NCBI GenBank assembly: GCA_963921935.1 | Contig: OY998179.1 | Span: 19,527,114 to 19,591,113 of the forward strand | Reading direction: 5' to 3' | Origin: Galeruca laticollis | Lineage: Eukaryota > Arthropoda > Insecta > Coleoptera > Chrysomelidae | Length of the DNA stretch: 64,000 nt | Shown: piece after piece, positions 12,071 to 23,448 of the stretch | Numbering within the stretch: the first letter of the stretch is position 1 | Layout: every line of letters begins with the position of its first letter | Translations under genes and position numbers: made by a program | Notes under the pieces: model-generated | Seen by the model: the letters and a program-made list of their open reading frames with translations, nothing else | Databases searched by the model: none | What the model was told of the DNA's origin: nothing

Positions 12071-13480
12071 CACACACTTTTTATGTATAGGTAATACACA
12101 TTAATGCCGCGCAGAGAAAGTATATATGACATTATATCTATATAAATGTACATCGCGCGAAATTCGATGATCAAACTCTCGTTATTTTTGTTCAAATTTT
12201 TTGAATGAACAATTGCTTTGGTGTGTAATTATTAATACCTAATTATTTATACCTATTATTTATACCTAGATATTTTCTTTTTATAGAGAAGAAAAGCTAA
12301 AGCTGAAAAAAGAGCTAAAAAGAAAAAGAAATTGTGAACGTCAAAGTGTAAAACTCCATGCAATAGCTTTACCGCGGCAGTCTCCGAGTGCCACACGTCT
12401 TTTTTTTAGTATTGTTCTGGGACTTACTTTCCTTGCGTTGCGAATCTGAGTAGTCAGGGTGATATTTAGCTATCATCGGCAAAGAAAGATTGCCTCATAC
12501 AGATAAGACTCCGGGAAAGGTTCCGGAGAGTGTTGTATCCTAAACTTAAGGGTGCGAGTGCCGGCAGATACCGATTCGTCGTTACGTGATATCCATCGGG
12601 CTCTCCCACACCGACACCCAGTAAAAGCGGACATCCTGTAAGTTTTTGAATTCCTTTTTATATAATAACGGGATAACATTGTTTTGCTGTCTTAACTTGA
12701 GGATTAATTAAGCATTGTCGTGCTCTTCACGCTGAACCTGACCTCCAGGAGGCAGGAACTCGGCATAATCAAGTATAGAAAAAACCTTTATCATTTGTTT
12801 CGTTTATATCTAATGAAAATTAGAATTTCACACAGAAGTAATTGTTAATGTTTTTATTTTGACTAGGAAACAGGTTTTCCACTCTTACGTTACATTTTAG
12901 GTAAAATAAGAAAGAATTATATTTGGAATATCTTGGGCACTCCAGGTAGATTATATCGGGTGCCTTGTCAAGTGACCCTACCATATTTCATAAGTTTTGT
13001 GATTATATGTTAATTTCAGCCGAGAGGTCGCTAGTCGGCAAAAATTGTATTTTCTCGAGTAATATAAAATTGAATTTTGATGACGCCAGCGTCATCGCCA
13101 ACTTAATTGCAACTAATTTTTATGTCGGCCTAGGCTAACACAACGAATATTTTCCTAGGTTTTTAACCAACAGATAAGTACAGGGTTCATTGAAATTTGT
13201 TCCACAGAATTACAGTTTGCATTTAAGCAGTTTTATGAGATAGGAAACTCGGAGTTCATTTAAATAGTTGCTCATTTAAAATTAGATACAAGGTACTTGG
13301 CAGATAAGTTAAGCCCAGGCAAAGCCACGAAACCCTTGCCGGTCGAGCCCGCATCGCCTCTCTCATCCTTCTTCTGGGAGACGAATTTACTCGTTGACGG
13401 CATTGGAGACAGCGCTGCCTAAAGAGACAGCTATAGAATAAACACTGGGGAAAGCCAGCATTTATTAGAGCATTGTTTTC
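12068..13480. other. Mixed non-coding stretch with GC-richer patches
   Basis: No supported gene. GC-richer blocks at about 12360-12680, 12715-12770 and 13300-13450 stand out from the AT-rich background and could be old transposon pieces. The frames at 12473-12679 and 13256-13522 (both minus) have no recognisable domain. TACAGTTGCGGCC is present in reverse at 13481-13493 and matches the Tc1 end at 8910-8922. Confidence 0.4.
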
Positions 13481-13493
13481 GGCCGCAACTGTA

Positions 13494-14440
13494 CGTGGAC
13501 GAAAAGGAAATGTTGTATACAACTCGTACGTAAATCACTTTTCCCGCTCGCTTATTTGCGCTCACGGAAAAAGTAACTGATATAGAAGTTGATATGCTGC
13601 AGCGCCATCTGGTGGGAAGGAAATCTCAGTGTCAAAATTCCTTTTAACAATCAAACACTGCCTTTATGGTAAATTTCGTTCTTCTTCTTTCGGTTCCGTC
13701 TTCACCTTAGTGAAGGTTGGCAACAATCTCGGCGAACTGGGTTCGGTTTTGAGCAGCTCGGAATAAGGAATGTGAGTCTAGTCCGGTCCAGTCTCTTATG
13801 TTTTTCAACCACGAATGTTGGCGTCTTCCTATACCTCGTTGACAAACCATATTACAGCTAATTAAAACTTATTATTAGAAGAAGATACAACGGGAACAAT
13901 TCAAAATTGTTCAAATTTCACTATTACTATACGTACGATTAACTGTTTTTTCTATATTCAATATTCATTTTTCAAATTCTTTCCGTCAAAGCTTAAATAA
14001 AATACCTACATAAGTTACTTTTTTCTTTCAATAGTAAACGTGGTCGTAGAAAAATATTGTGTACAACTCTTACACTAATCACTTTTTCTTCTTGCTTGAG
14101 TTGCAGCACTCGCCTTACAGCTTGTGTCACAATCATAGTGATGGGTTAGACGAAAGAGAAGTTGATAAGCTGCAGCGCCACCTGGTGGTAAGTTACAACA
14201 AACACGACTGCAAATACTAATTCTCCATAGAAAAAAACATACGTATGCCAATTTTTTGGGTAATCGGTTGAACGGTGTAGAATTTGATATGCTGCAGCCC
14301 CACCTGGTTAGGAGCTACAACAAAGCAGATAGCAAATACAAATGCTCCATAGAAAACTACATATATATGCCAATTTTCAGAGACATCGATTAAAGGGTTT
14401 AGAATTTGATATGCTGCAAGTAGAGGAGCTAGGCAGAAGT
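13494..14440. repeat. Compound repeat region, including 122-bp tandem units
   Basis: The block at about 13493-13625 and the block at about 14035-14200 are diverged copies; both carry TACAACTC, ATCACTTTTTC and a TGATATGCTGCAGCGCC-like box. That box then recurs at 14161, 14283 and 14405, giving about 122-bp tandem units that also share a CTCCATAGAAAA box. A LINE tail on the minus strand sits between the two blocks. Confidence 0.75.
13707..13850 (-). pseudogene. C-terminal tail of a LINE reverse transcriptase ORF
   Basis: The minus strand reads an ORF tail of about 47 residues ending in a stop at 13707. It contains GRRQHSWLKNIRDWTGLDS and LFRAAQNRTQFAEIVANLH. This pattern (basic start, SWLKN.R.W, FRAA.NR..FA.....NL, stop) is the end of the ORF2 of a common insect LINE group as I remember it. 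The 3' tail runs into GAACCGAAAGAAGAAGAA. The rest of the ORF is absent, as expected for 5' truncation on insertion. Confidence 0.75.
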
Positions 14441-14449
14441 TGGACCATT

Positions 14450-14610
14450 CATTATGTAAAATAACATGGGGAAAACGCTAAGGATCATCCTGCACTTTTT
14501 TGACCAAAATCGGGGCCACTACTAACCCATTCCTCATGAAAAATAACATGGGGAAAACGCTGACGTTCATTCTGCACTTTTTTCACCAAAATCAGAGTCA
14601 TTACGGCTGT
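14450..14610 (+). repeat. Two-unit tandem repeat, period about 83 bp
   Basis: AACATGGGGAAAACGCT and GCACTTTTTTxACCAAAATC boxes occur once in each unit, starting near 14450 and 14533. Confidence 0.85.
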
Positions 14611-14704
14611 GAGGTCATCAACCCCGCTGCTGCTATGCGCATGCGTCGAATGGGGTCGTAATATCCTCGAGCATCCCTCACATGTCAGGAATCATGACTC
14701 ACAT

Positions 14705-15075
14705 TAGCATGTATCTCTGTTATTGTTGATCGGATAAAAGTCGAACAAACGGCATTTTAAAAGAGAGGGGATACGGGGTAAAATTCTGCGTATATGCCAT
14801 AAGAGCACTAGCACGTATCTCGGCTATTATTGATCGTATTCAAGTGGGGCATAGGGCATTATGAAGGAAAGACGGAATGCAGTAAAGAAAAAGTGTAAAA
14901 TTCAGCCATAAGGTACATATCTCGTCTATTATCGATCGGATTGAACTGGGATAAACGGCATTATGAAGAAAAGAAGATACGGACAAGAGGTAAACAGATA
15001 AATCCATGACACTAGCATCTATCTCTGTTATTATTGATCGTAATGAAGTGGAATGAACGGCATTATGCAGGGTAT
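14705..15075 (+). repeat. Four-unit tandem repeat, period about 101-104 bp
   Basis: Each unit starts with a TAGCATGTATCTCTGTTATT-like box followed by ATTGATCGGAT and a later GGCATTATGAAG box. Starts are near 14705, 14809, 14912 and 15013. The same box occurs far away in the 58.3-kb array. Open frames across this region are a by-product of the repeat. Confidence 0.85.
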
Positions 15076-15894
15076 AAACAAGCGGTTGTATCCAGACGCA
15101 GCGGTCAGATGCAGATGCACAAGCGAAACCGTAGCTTAAGTGAGATGACCCCAGGTGACTTGTGCACCTTCCTGATGGACGATGAGATAAATGGGTCAAT
15201 TACTGGGAGGATGGAAAATGGGCCGGCGCTGGTCACCCTCCCAACTCAATAGATACAAATAATTCAGAACTATATATTTTTGAAAATTATCTTCATTTCA
15301 CCCCCCCCCCCTCATTCTATCTAACCGTTCGAACTACGATAAATATGAGCAGGGTAATTGTTGTAGATAATTTATTCTACTTTAATTTTATATACGGCCA
15401 GATTATCTGGAGAGTCAATATTTATTGAGAAATTTAGAAAATACTTAAAACAGAGGCCTTTAAATTGCTCCCCCTCGCTTCGCACAACCCCTCCCCTCTC
15501 GAGTAATTTGGTATTTTGTAACAGGGCACCACTCTACTGAATAACGGTGCCAATTATCAGCTTTCCGCAATTTTCCCTCCTGTTTGCCACCATTTTGAGT
15601 AATTTTACTGAGCTGTAAAGGGTTAGATTGTAGATTACAAAGGGGTCGATTGGCCAATAGCTGCGACCTGAAAAGATCTTCTGTGTATATCCTCCATCTA
15701 TTTTTTGTCCCAGGGATCAAGGCTTCTAAGGAAGCCTATTATCCGATTGGGAGCTATTTTTGTTACCTGGTCAGGTCTCAAGAACAACCGTTCCAGGTAC
15801 CTATGTAAAGGGTTAACATAGTATTCACATTTTTATGAGTAGAGAAATGTGCAGCATATTAATCAAGCTGCAATGATTGACTGATATGTAATAA
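15076..15894. other. Non-coding spacer
   Basis: No supported gene. It includes a run of C at about 15301-15312. Open frames at 15034-15252 and 15460-15720 show no recognisable domain. Confidence 0.45.
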
Positions 15895-16364
15895 TGTTAC
15901 TAAACAGCACACTGGTATAGTCCCTGAATCCGACTCTGTCTAAGCCATGTATGAAAGTTAAAATTATGGCGGATGCACAAGGATTACTTAGAATTGTTTA
16001 CGATTGTGACTATCTTATCTAGACATTGTTTTTGTGACCAGTTATATCTAGAAAATGCCAGAAAGCCAATTGTTTTTGTATAAGCCGCAATCTAGAAGTA
16101 TCTAGTAAAAAAGGCACTAATATATAAGGAACCGAACCGAGAAAATTCAATATAGTTGATAAAGTGATCTCGTGAAATAAACAAGAATACACCGAAATAG
16201 CGAACAGTGAAGTGTTGATATAAATCAATAATTAAGTTTGTGTATATATTAAATTAAGTGTTAGTGAGTAGTTTAGTATTTAAATAAATTCGTAAGTAGC
16301 CATACCGTGTGTTTAAAGTCTATCCCACCCGTGTACTGTTTAAATAAATTAGAAAAACATTACA
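15895..16364 (+). mobile_element. Solo LTR of a gypsy-type retrotransposon
   Basis: It starts TGTTACTAAACAGC and ends AAACATTACA, so it has the TG...CA form of an LTR, and it is flanked by ATAA on both sides (15891-15894 and 16365-16368). That gives a 470-bp LTR with a 4-bp target duplication and no internal sequence, most simply made by LTR-LTR recombination. The 3' half matches 23180-23362, which leads into a primer binding site and gag. The 5' part matches 55189-55556. A TATATAAGG-like box near 16121 is a possible promoter element. Confidence 0.88.
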
Positions 16365-16368
16365 ATAA

Positions 16369-17190
16369 GTACTCAGAGGATGAGCAAAATGTAATTTTAT
16401 GCAGCATATAAAAGTAGCAAACCTGACCTAATCCAACTTGACCATATATTGCAGATTTTTCAACGAAAACGCAATACAACAACATAGTTATTTTTGTTAA
16501 CCATGTTTATTACGCAAACTCATATTGGAAGTTGCCTATTTATGGTTTAATTACTGATAATTCTTAAGATTATTTACGGAACAAGATTTCTGATTTATTT
16601 TTGTTACGGACTAAACCTTTTTATGATTACCAAATTAGTTAAATGCTGTTTTTTGTGGTTAACCAAATTTGATAACGGCTAAACATTGCGATTTATCAAA
16701 GCGAGTTGCATAATAATTATCGTTTGTTTATCTATAGGGTGTCCAAAAGGAGTATCAGATCTTTTAATAAAATAAAAAAGGGTATATAAGGGAGTTATGT
16801 ATGTATGTAAAATTAACTAGACCGAGGATAATAAAAATAAAATATACTAAAGTAAACAAAATAAAATAATAGCAATAAAAATAAAATCATTACCATTATA
16901 AATTAACTAACCATTAAATAAACTATTAAAACGTAAAACAAAGGTGGGGCGTTTGTCAGGAAAAGCGCTCTCTAGAGATGACACATCTGAAAAGGAAACA
17001 AAATCCTGAGTAACCAGTTCATAAGAGATTTGGAAAATTAAGCAACAACAATAAAATTAACTGTCACAAAAGTCTAATATATCAATCCCGCATATTTATG
17101 GTTCATTATTAAAACCAGAACCTAATCAGAATAATAGATTTAAAAGAAATGAACAAATAATACATAAGATAGTTCAAACGTCGCTCAGGT
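16369..17190. other. AT-rich spacer
   Basis: No supported gene. TAGGGTGTCC near 16736 resembles the ACCCTGTA-type box seen elsewhere in the window. A-rich sequence with repeated AATAAAA follows. Confidence 0.4.
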
Positions 17191-17193
17191 CAT

Positions 17194-17366
17194 AGGTATT
17201 AAGGGCAAACTCGCGAAATACCTCTCTAAGAGCACAACAATTGCTAGTCCGGAGTATTTATCATGATAAACAGTGTTATAGGCCTTCACTAAGATACTAG
17301 GGGCAAACTCGCAAAGTATCCACTCCTTTCAACTAGCGAAGTACGAAGGGCAAACTCGCGACGTAC
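17194..17366. repeat. Three hairpins with a constant loop and covarying stems
   Basis: The loop AAGGGCAAACTCGCGA, with small changes, occurs three times, each enclosed by a different perfect short stem: AGGTATT/AATACCT at 17194-17223, GATACT/AGTATC at 17293-17320, and GTACG/CGTAC at 17341-17366. The stems differ in sequence but pair in each copy. No coding frame explains this. Confidence 0.75.
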
Positions 17367-17369
17367 CTC

Positions 17370-19300
17370 AAATTAATGTATTGTTTGTAAACTCAGATAT
17401 CAAATTCATAAATTGTCAAACAGTTATTGTTTATAAATATATCTATAAATACATAGATTTGTCAACATAAAAAGTCAAATATGAATTAGTTTAAGTTATA
17501 ATAGCTTATCAAACAATATATCAAAATTATTACAATCTATGGAAAAGGTTACTCTGTGAAAAACTCACCTATTTTACTGAAGCTTGTTCTTATCAAACTT
17601 TTACAATCACCACACTTTTCTCTGATTAAACTGAACTCTACTCTGTTAGATTTAATAATGATATGCCTTCTCATCAAGAAACCGGGAACCATGAAAAGGG
17701 GTGTTATAACCAATTTTGGTCTTTATTTCTTATGTGATATACAGCGTAAGATGCTATAACAACCACGGAAATGGGGACGTGACTTTTACAAAACTCATCG
17801 GCCCCAATATTGGTTTGTTTATGTTATCGAGATAAGTACCCTTGTTTCAGATTACTTCGACTAATTCTTCGTTATAGAGATTTTAGAATATACGTTAAAA
17901 TTCAACCTTGAAGAATATGTTATGTTTTAAATTCACTTACCCTGACAGGTAAGTATCAAATATGTTTTATACACAGGTATTTGGCGTTATTTAAAAAAAT
18001 TGGGTTATTAAGAAGCCTACTTTCATTCCTCTAATAACGCCACTGAACTACTATCATAAAAAGAAGCAAACTTCACCATTTAGTTAACATGGAAAAGCGT
18101 TTAACAAATTTTATTTCTTCGCAAACACATTTGATTCCTTTTTTTGTCAATCATTATTATAAACTATATCGATCCGCGGATATAATTTTCATATTGGGTC
18201 ACTGGATATCCAAAGCGAACCCTTTGTTGTCTTTGAATTGATTGAAGAAGCATCGAGCGCTTTCAAGGCCGGTTGTGGGTTGTCACCTAACGCAATGTAT
18301 ACCGTATACAAAAGCATACTACTGTTGAACACACGTGCCGCTATTGTATATTTTTCTATTCGAAATGCCTATTGACATAGTGGCCCAAATTTTATTTCCT
18401 TTTAGAGGAAACTTTTGACGATACATTTTTACATAAATTTGGATGGTATACATCAATTATATAAAGTTCGAATTAACAGGCTTAAGACATTTTTTTATGT
18501 ATGAAACAATCAAAGATACGAGGAAACTGTATACTAAAACATGAAGCAGTACTGTTTTTTAGGGATTATCTGCTTAATATTTATAATAATCTATCATGTA
18601 TCTGGTCACCGACTAGAGGATTAAGATTTGATTTTAATTGAAAACAATTTAAAAATCAGTTACGTTTAAAATGCTTCTTTTGTGAACACATACTTCACAT
18701 ATCAATGATTCAATGGAATAACGTTGAGTCTGGCAATACCGCTAATGAAAACAAATCTGAAGTTCAACGTGAAGGTCTTCGGCAGTCCATTGGTCTTTGC
18801 GGTAATACTATTGATGATCGTTCGTGAATAAAGCGATGGAATACTAATTTCTGGGCATAATACACCTGCATACGTATCAATAGTATAACCTGGACGATCA
18901 TCTCGGTATCTGCTTATACGAATAGATTATGATAATGAATGGAAATATCGGGTTCGACATCAATCTCAATAAATGTTATGTAGAGAAACGCGAGAAATAA
19001 TTATACATAATATTTTTATGTGTTTCATATTGCTGTATTCATTATACTTTGCATAAAGTTAATTGAAAAAGTAGAAAATTATGACAACAAAATTATAATA
19101 ATTTTCGCGACTGTAGGGTGTTAATACGGGTCAACACGAATATACCATTGTAAAAATAAGAGACGATTAAAATATCAGCAGATAGATAAAAACATAACAT
19201 TAGTAGGTTTCTTAAAAACATTAATAAAAACATAGCATTAAAATTGATGTACTCACCTTAGAATATCAACGGAACGATACTATAGGAGGTAGGTTGAAAA
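17370..19300. other. AT-rich non-coding stretch
   Basis: No supported gene. A 67-codon frame at 17556-17759 has no recognisable domain. I see no repeats longer than a few units. Confidence 0.4.
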
Positions 19301-19305
19301 TTAAA

Positions 19306-19893
19306 TTAGTTGATTAGCTTATAATAAATCTGACTTAAGTTTTTAATATCTTGTCTATCATTCACAGAAAACTTATCTTGTTTTATGTGTATCATCTCTT
19401 TAATTGACAATTTTTGATGATTGGTGTCTTGAGCTAAAATTTTTGTTTTTTTATAATCAAATTCATGATTCTCAGTGCTTTCATGTTTGTGTAAAGCGGT
19501 TGATGCATTTTTTGTATATTTGTGACAATTGTAGTATTGTGTAGTCATTCCTATATAATTCTTTGGACAATTCATGCATGGTATGGAGTATATAATATTT
19601 GATTTCTTGTTATCGTTGGTTTTGTTTTTTAGTTTAGTAAAAAGTGGCGATAATGTGTTGTGGGATTTATGGCTTACATTGATGTTATGCTTTGATAAAA
19701 TGTATTTAAGTTTTTCTGATAACTGATTTGTGTAAGGTAGGGCTATATATGTATCTTTTTCTTGGCTTAATTTTATTTGTATATTTGGTTTTATGTTGGT
19801 ATTGTATAATTTATATGTACGTTGTTTAATGATTCTATTAATTTGGTTTTCTGGATATTGATTATTTTTTAGAACATTTTTGAGTTTTTTCAT
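19306..19893 (-). pseudogene. Penelope-like element: GIY-YIG endonuclease part, inverted
   Basis: This minus-strand frame encodes the end of a Penelope-like ORF: a linker region (YIALPYTNQLSEKLKYILSK) and a GIY-YIG endonuclease domain (IIYSIPCMNCPKNYIGMT, then CHKYTKNASTALHKH), which would nick target DNA for retrotransposition. Compared with the related copy at 41570-41917, four residues are missing around the place where that copy has LENRI, so the conserved Arg of the fold is lost. About 90 bases at its 5' end (19801-19893) are the reverse complement of 20655-20751 in the adjacent plus-strand reverse transcriptase piece. The frame is otherwise open to its stop at 19306, so damage is limited. 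Confidence 0.88.
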
Positions 19894-20752
19894 TAGTGCA
19901 ATAGTGTCATACATCCAATCACCTTTTTATAAACTATCTAAATATCTTGCATACAGTCTATCAAAAACAACCAAAAATAATTTTTATGTGGAAGATTCAT
20001 TTATGCTTAAGCAGTTTAAAGATACAGTACATGTTCCCTATAATTATAAAATCATATCCCTGGACGTCATCTCAATGTACACAAATATTCCAAATGATCT
20101 TATAACACATGTACTATAAGATAAATGGGAATCCATCAAACAACATACATCACTTAATTCTGACGAATTTCTAGAAGGCATTATGCTTATACAAACAAAT
20201 AATTACTTTCAATATAATGACAACTATTTGCAACAATTAAACGGCTGTACAATGGGATCTCCAATTTCTTCAAGTCTAGCGCAAATCGTTATGGAATATA
20301 TAGAGGAAAAAGTATTGAATGATTTAAATTTTGATATAACATTTTTTAAAAGATACGTTGATGACTGTTTAGCTGTAATAAAACAAGTGCGATGCCTTCC
20401 TAAGCGCTTTTAATAAATTTAACCGAAGTATCCAATTCACTTTAGAAAACGAAAACAACAACAAAATAAATTTTCTAGACATGACACTTATAAAAACCAA
20501 CAACAAAATAAAAACAAAACTATATACAAAAGAAACATGGTCTGGACGGTATCTAAATTATAACTCATGCCATCCCAAATCACAAAAAACAGTGTTATTA
20601 TAAGATTAACGGATAGAGCTATAAAATTAAATTCACCTGAATATCGTCCTGAAGTAATGAAAAAACTCAAAAATGTTCTGAAAAATAATCAATATCCAGA
20701 AAACCAAATTAATAGAATCATTAAACAACGTACATATAAATTATACAATACG
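19894..20752 (+). pseudogene. Penelope-like element: reverse transcriptase part
   Basis: Pieces in shifting frames encode the Penelope reverse transcriptase core: SPFYKLSKYLAYSLSK, then motif A in SLDVISMYTNIP, then GCTMGSPISSSLAQIVMEY, then the catalytic YVDD in FKRYVDDCLA. A downstream IQFTLEN..NKINFLDMTL thumb-like stretch leads to the linker WSGRYLNYNSCHPKSQK. There is a stop at 20117-20119 and several frame changes, and the N-terminal part is missing. The ORF is cut off at about 20751, before the endonuclease domain, which instead lies upstream in reverse. This head-to-head layout shows a rearrangement during or after insertion. Confidence 0.88.
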
Positions 20753-20780
20753 CGCTTTCGACTGTTGTCATTATCGGTGC
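20750..20780 (-). ncRNA. Degenerate hammerhead-ribozyme-like motif
   Basis: On the minus strand CCGATAA is followed by TGACAACAGTC (short stem and loop), GAAA and GCGCG. That is the order of a hammerhead core (CUGANGA, stem II, GAAA) with changed first-core bases. It lies at the break point of the Penelope-like element. Hammerhead motifs are known in Penelope-like elements. Core changes make activity doubtful. Confidence 0.35.
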
Positions 20781-20792
20781 TTACTTGTAAGC

Positions 20793-21745
20793 AAGTAAAT
20801 CAATAAGTTGATATGAAAAATCAAAAAAGTAAAGTGGGGTTACTTACTCGTCAGGCAATAATTAATAAAAATATCCAAATGCATCAAATATCAATTATAC
20901 AGTAATATACATATTAAAATTTCCAATAAAATTATTTGAAAATCCATCTCTTGATTGTGGATTAAACTTTTACATGATGGGAGACATGAAGTGAAGTCAT
21001 CCTGCTGAAACACCCAATTGCATACGCCGAATGAATGACATAAAATCCCGTTGACATGAAACAATTAATTCTAAGAACCAAAGATCTCAAAGACATGAAA
21101 TTTTGTTACCCAAAACCACCCACACAAGACACAGATCAAAAAAACCAACTCTTAAGTTGAATCAAGCAACCGTGATAAGGAACAACAACAAAACTTTATG
21201 AAATATAAACACAAACGAGAACTCCAACCTAATTAAACTATTAAGGTCGGTCTAATGAGAACCCCAATAAATAAATAAGCCAAGAGACTCATCAAGAAAG
21301 TATGTGAAGGTCAAATATTATAAATCAAAAATATCTGTTCTCAGCCATGGAATGCATCAACCAGAACAAATGCTCGCAAAGGATACGTAAATTTATTTAT
21401 AAATGAAATGAAATGAAACATTCAGAAATGTATCTATGATACAAATAAAATAAGGTTTTGAATAGTTTTAACAATACTATTAAGGCAGAATCCAATCCAA
21501 GGAAAGAATGATGATGAACAGATGACATCTGACATGGGACAATTAATTTCAAACAAAAAGGTCTCAAACCCGGGGATATTGCTACCTAAAAACCACTGAA
21601 ATAAGGGATGAGAAGGATAGTCTAATGAATAAAGTCTTGGCAAGTAAACCAATAAGTTAATATGAAAATCCGAGGAAAAATAAAAAAGTAAAGAGATGTT
21701 ACTTACTCGTCAGGCAATACAGAATTATATCCATGAAAACATCCA
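20793..21745. repeat. Diverged direct repeat region
   Basis: AAGTAAATCAATAAGTTGAT...TTACTTACTCGTCAGGCAAT at 20793-20862 recurs, diverged, at about 21637-21719. A second box (ATGAAACAATTAATT...ATCTCAAAGACATG near 21055) recurs near 21534 as ATGGGACAATTAATT...GTCTCAAACCCGGG. No reading frame is supported. Confidence 0.55.
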
Positions 21746-23170
21746 CACATCCAATCTTATTTTAACCTCGTCTTCTACAAAACAATGAATTGTTGTTTAT
21801 CATTTACGCCATATTTAATGATTCGCGGTATTTTTAAAAACATCAGAACGAATACTTTTTTTAATATAATGACTCAAGAAAAAAGATTATTATCATAACT
21901 ACCACAAAAGCAAACTTTTTAAGGAATATGTGTATTAATCTGGATAGTACTGTTCGCATATTACAAAATTTGGAAACTCCAGCGAGATCGTTGTTAAAGT
22001 AATTTACATAATGCCGCGAGCTGGATAGTATACTGAAACAGTCAAGATGTTGCGAAAGTTTGAAAGTACGTATAACTTTTTATGCGTTTCTTGTTGAAGC
22101 AATTAACACGGCACACCATGGAAGTTTATTTATTTATTTCTATAAACGCATTATTTGATCCTTATGTACGCTACTGTTTATTATAGCTTAGTTATAGTGC
22201 AACAATTTGTATTTCGATTTATTGTTTCCGTCTACGTCCGGAATGTACTTGGAAGGAACTCTGAAACATTTTCTCGCTAACTTTAAAATTATTCTCCTTA
22301 ATATTTATGCACAGGTGTTAGAGTCAGTTTCGGAATAAAGGAGATTAAGTGAATGCACCAGATCGACGATGAAAAATTGACTTTTCTAAAGCTCGCAGGA
22401 TTCGTCTTTAGTATACATTTTATTTTCTTGTTGCAGAAAATAAGTACGGAATAAATGTGCTACTACTAAATCAGTTATTTACGAGCTATACTAGAAGAAG
22501 AAAAACCCGAATTAATAATGTAAGATTATTTCTCAACAGGAAAAGAGGTATAATTAATGAAAATAAACAATCAGAAAAGCCAAAACATTGACAGAGAATA
22601 TAAATAGCGGAACAAGTTTTGTAAATAGATGCGTCCACATAAGACTCACGGTATCAGTATCAGTAGATTGTCCAGAAACCCAAAGGAGATCCTCGCGGGG
22701 CGGCCGAGCTATTAGAAGCCTTCGAGGATCCAATGGACAACAAATCTGTGCTGCCCTGCGAGCTCAAACCATCGTCCAAATAGAACCAACAGTGCACACC
22801 GAGCATCTCTAAGCTCGTCCCGTTTACTAACAGCTCGACCTCGAGGCCAGCGTTGTTACATGTTGATTTATACTTTTTGGGTAGATGTTCACGCTTTTTC
22901 AGAAACTTTTAGTGGGCATATTTTCTTTAGTAGATGATGGTAGATTTTCATATATAACTTTCAATAATGTAGAAATGCCATTATAAACATAATTATTGTA
23001 AAAGTTATTTTATTCAAGCATTTACTTTAATTTCTATGTTAGTAGACATGTAACTAATTTGGTACTTTCATTCATTGGGCGATAAAACTTTGTATACAAA
23101 TCTTAAGTATAAAGGTGACGAATTTTAAGATTTTTTCTTTCAATTCTAGTTTTAAGAAAAAAAATTGGTT
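21746..23170. other. Spacer with an LTR- or promoter-like GC-richer block
   Basis: No supported gene. Near 22595 TATAAATAG is followed by a GC-richer block to about 22860 (containing GGGGCGGCCGAGC and ending GTTGTTACA). This resembles the promoter and 3' part of an unrelated LTR, but no second copy or inner sequence was found. The open frame at 22588-22812 shows no domain. Confidence 0.35.
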
Positions 23171-23179
23171 TAAAAATGT

Positions 23180-23362
23180 GTACAGTAAAGTGTTGATATA
23201 AATTAATAATTAAGGTTGTGTGTATATAAATTAAGTTTAAGTGAATAGTTAAGTGTATATAAATTAAGTGTTAGTGTTCAACTAAATTAGTAAGTAGCCA
23301 TACCGTGTGATTAAAGTTTATCCCGCCCGTTTACTGTTCAAATAAATAAGATAAACATTACA
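23180..23362 (+). repeat. 3' part of the 5' LTR of a gypsy element
   Basis: It matches the 3' part of the solo LTR at 15895-16364 (GTGTTGATATAAAT, AAGTAGCCATACCGTGTG, TTTACTGTTCAAATAAAT) and ends with the same ACATTACA. The upstream half of the LTR is missing. The gag-like ORF that follows shows which element this LTR family belongs to. Confidence 0.85.
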
Positions 23363-23363
23363 T

Positions 23364-23381
23364 TGGTGTCAGAAGTGGGAT
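23364..23381 (+). other. Primer binding site of the gypsy element
   Basis: TGGTGTCAGAAGTGGGAT starts one base after the LTR end. TGGTGTCAGAAGTGGG-type sites directly after the 5' LTR are common in Ty3/gypsy elements, where a tRNA 3' end primes minus-strand synthesis. Confidence 0.75.
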
Positions 23382-23448
23382 TATATAAATAAATTGCTAC
23401 GTGAAAATAGCCAAGAGACTATGTGACTTGAAAGTGACTTAGTTAAGA

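Noticed and set aside
13256..13522. 88-codon minus-strand frame in a GC-richer patch
   Set aside because: No domain, and it overlaps the Tc1-end-like motif and a repeat boundary.
22588..22812. 74-codon frame after a TATAAATAG box
   Set aside because: No domain; the GC-richer block looks more like a regulatory or LTR piece than a gene.
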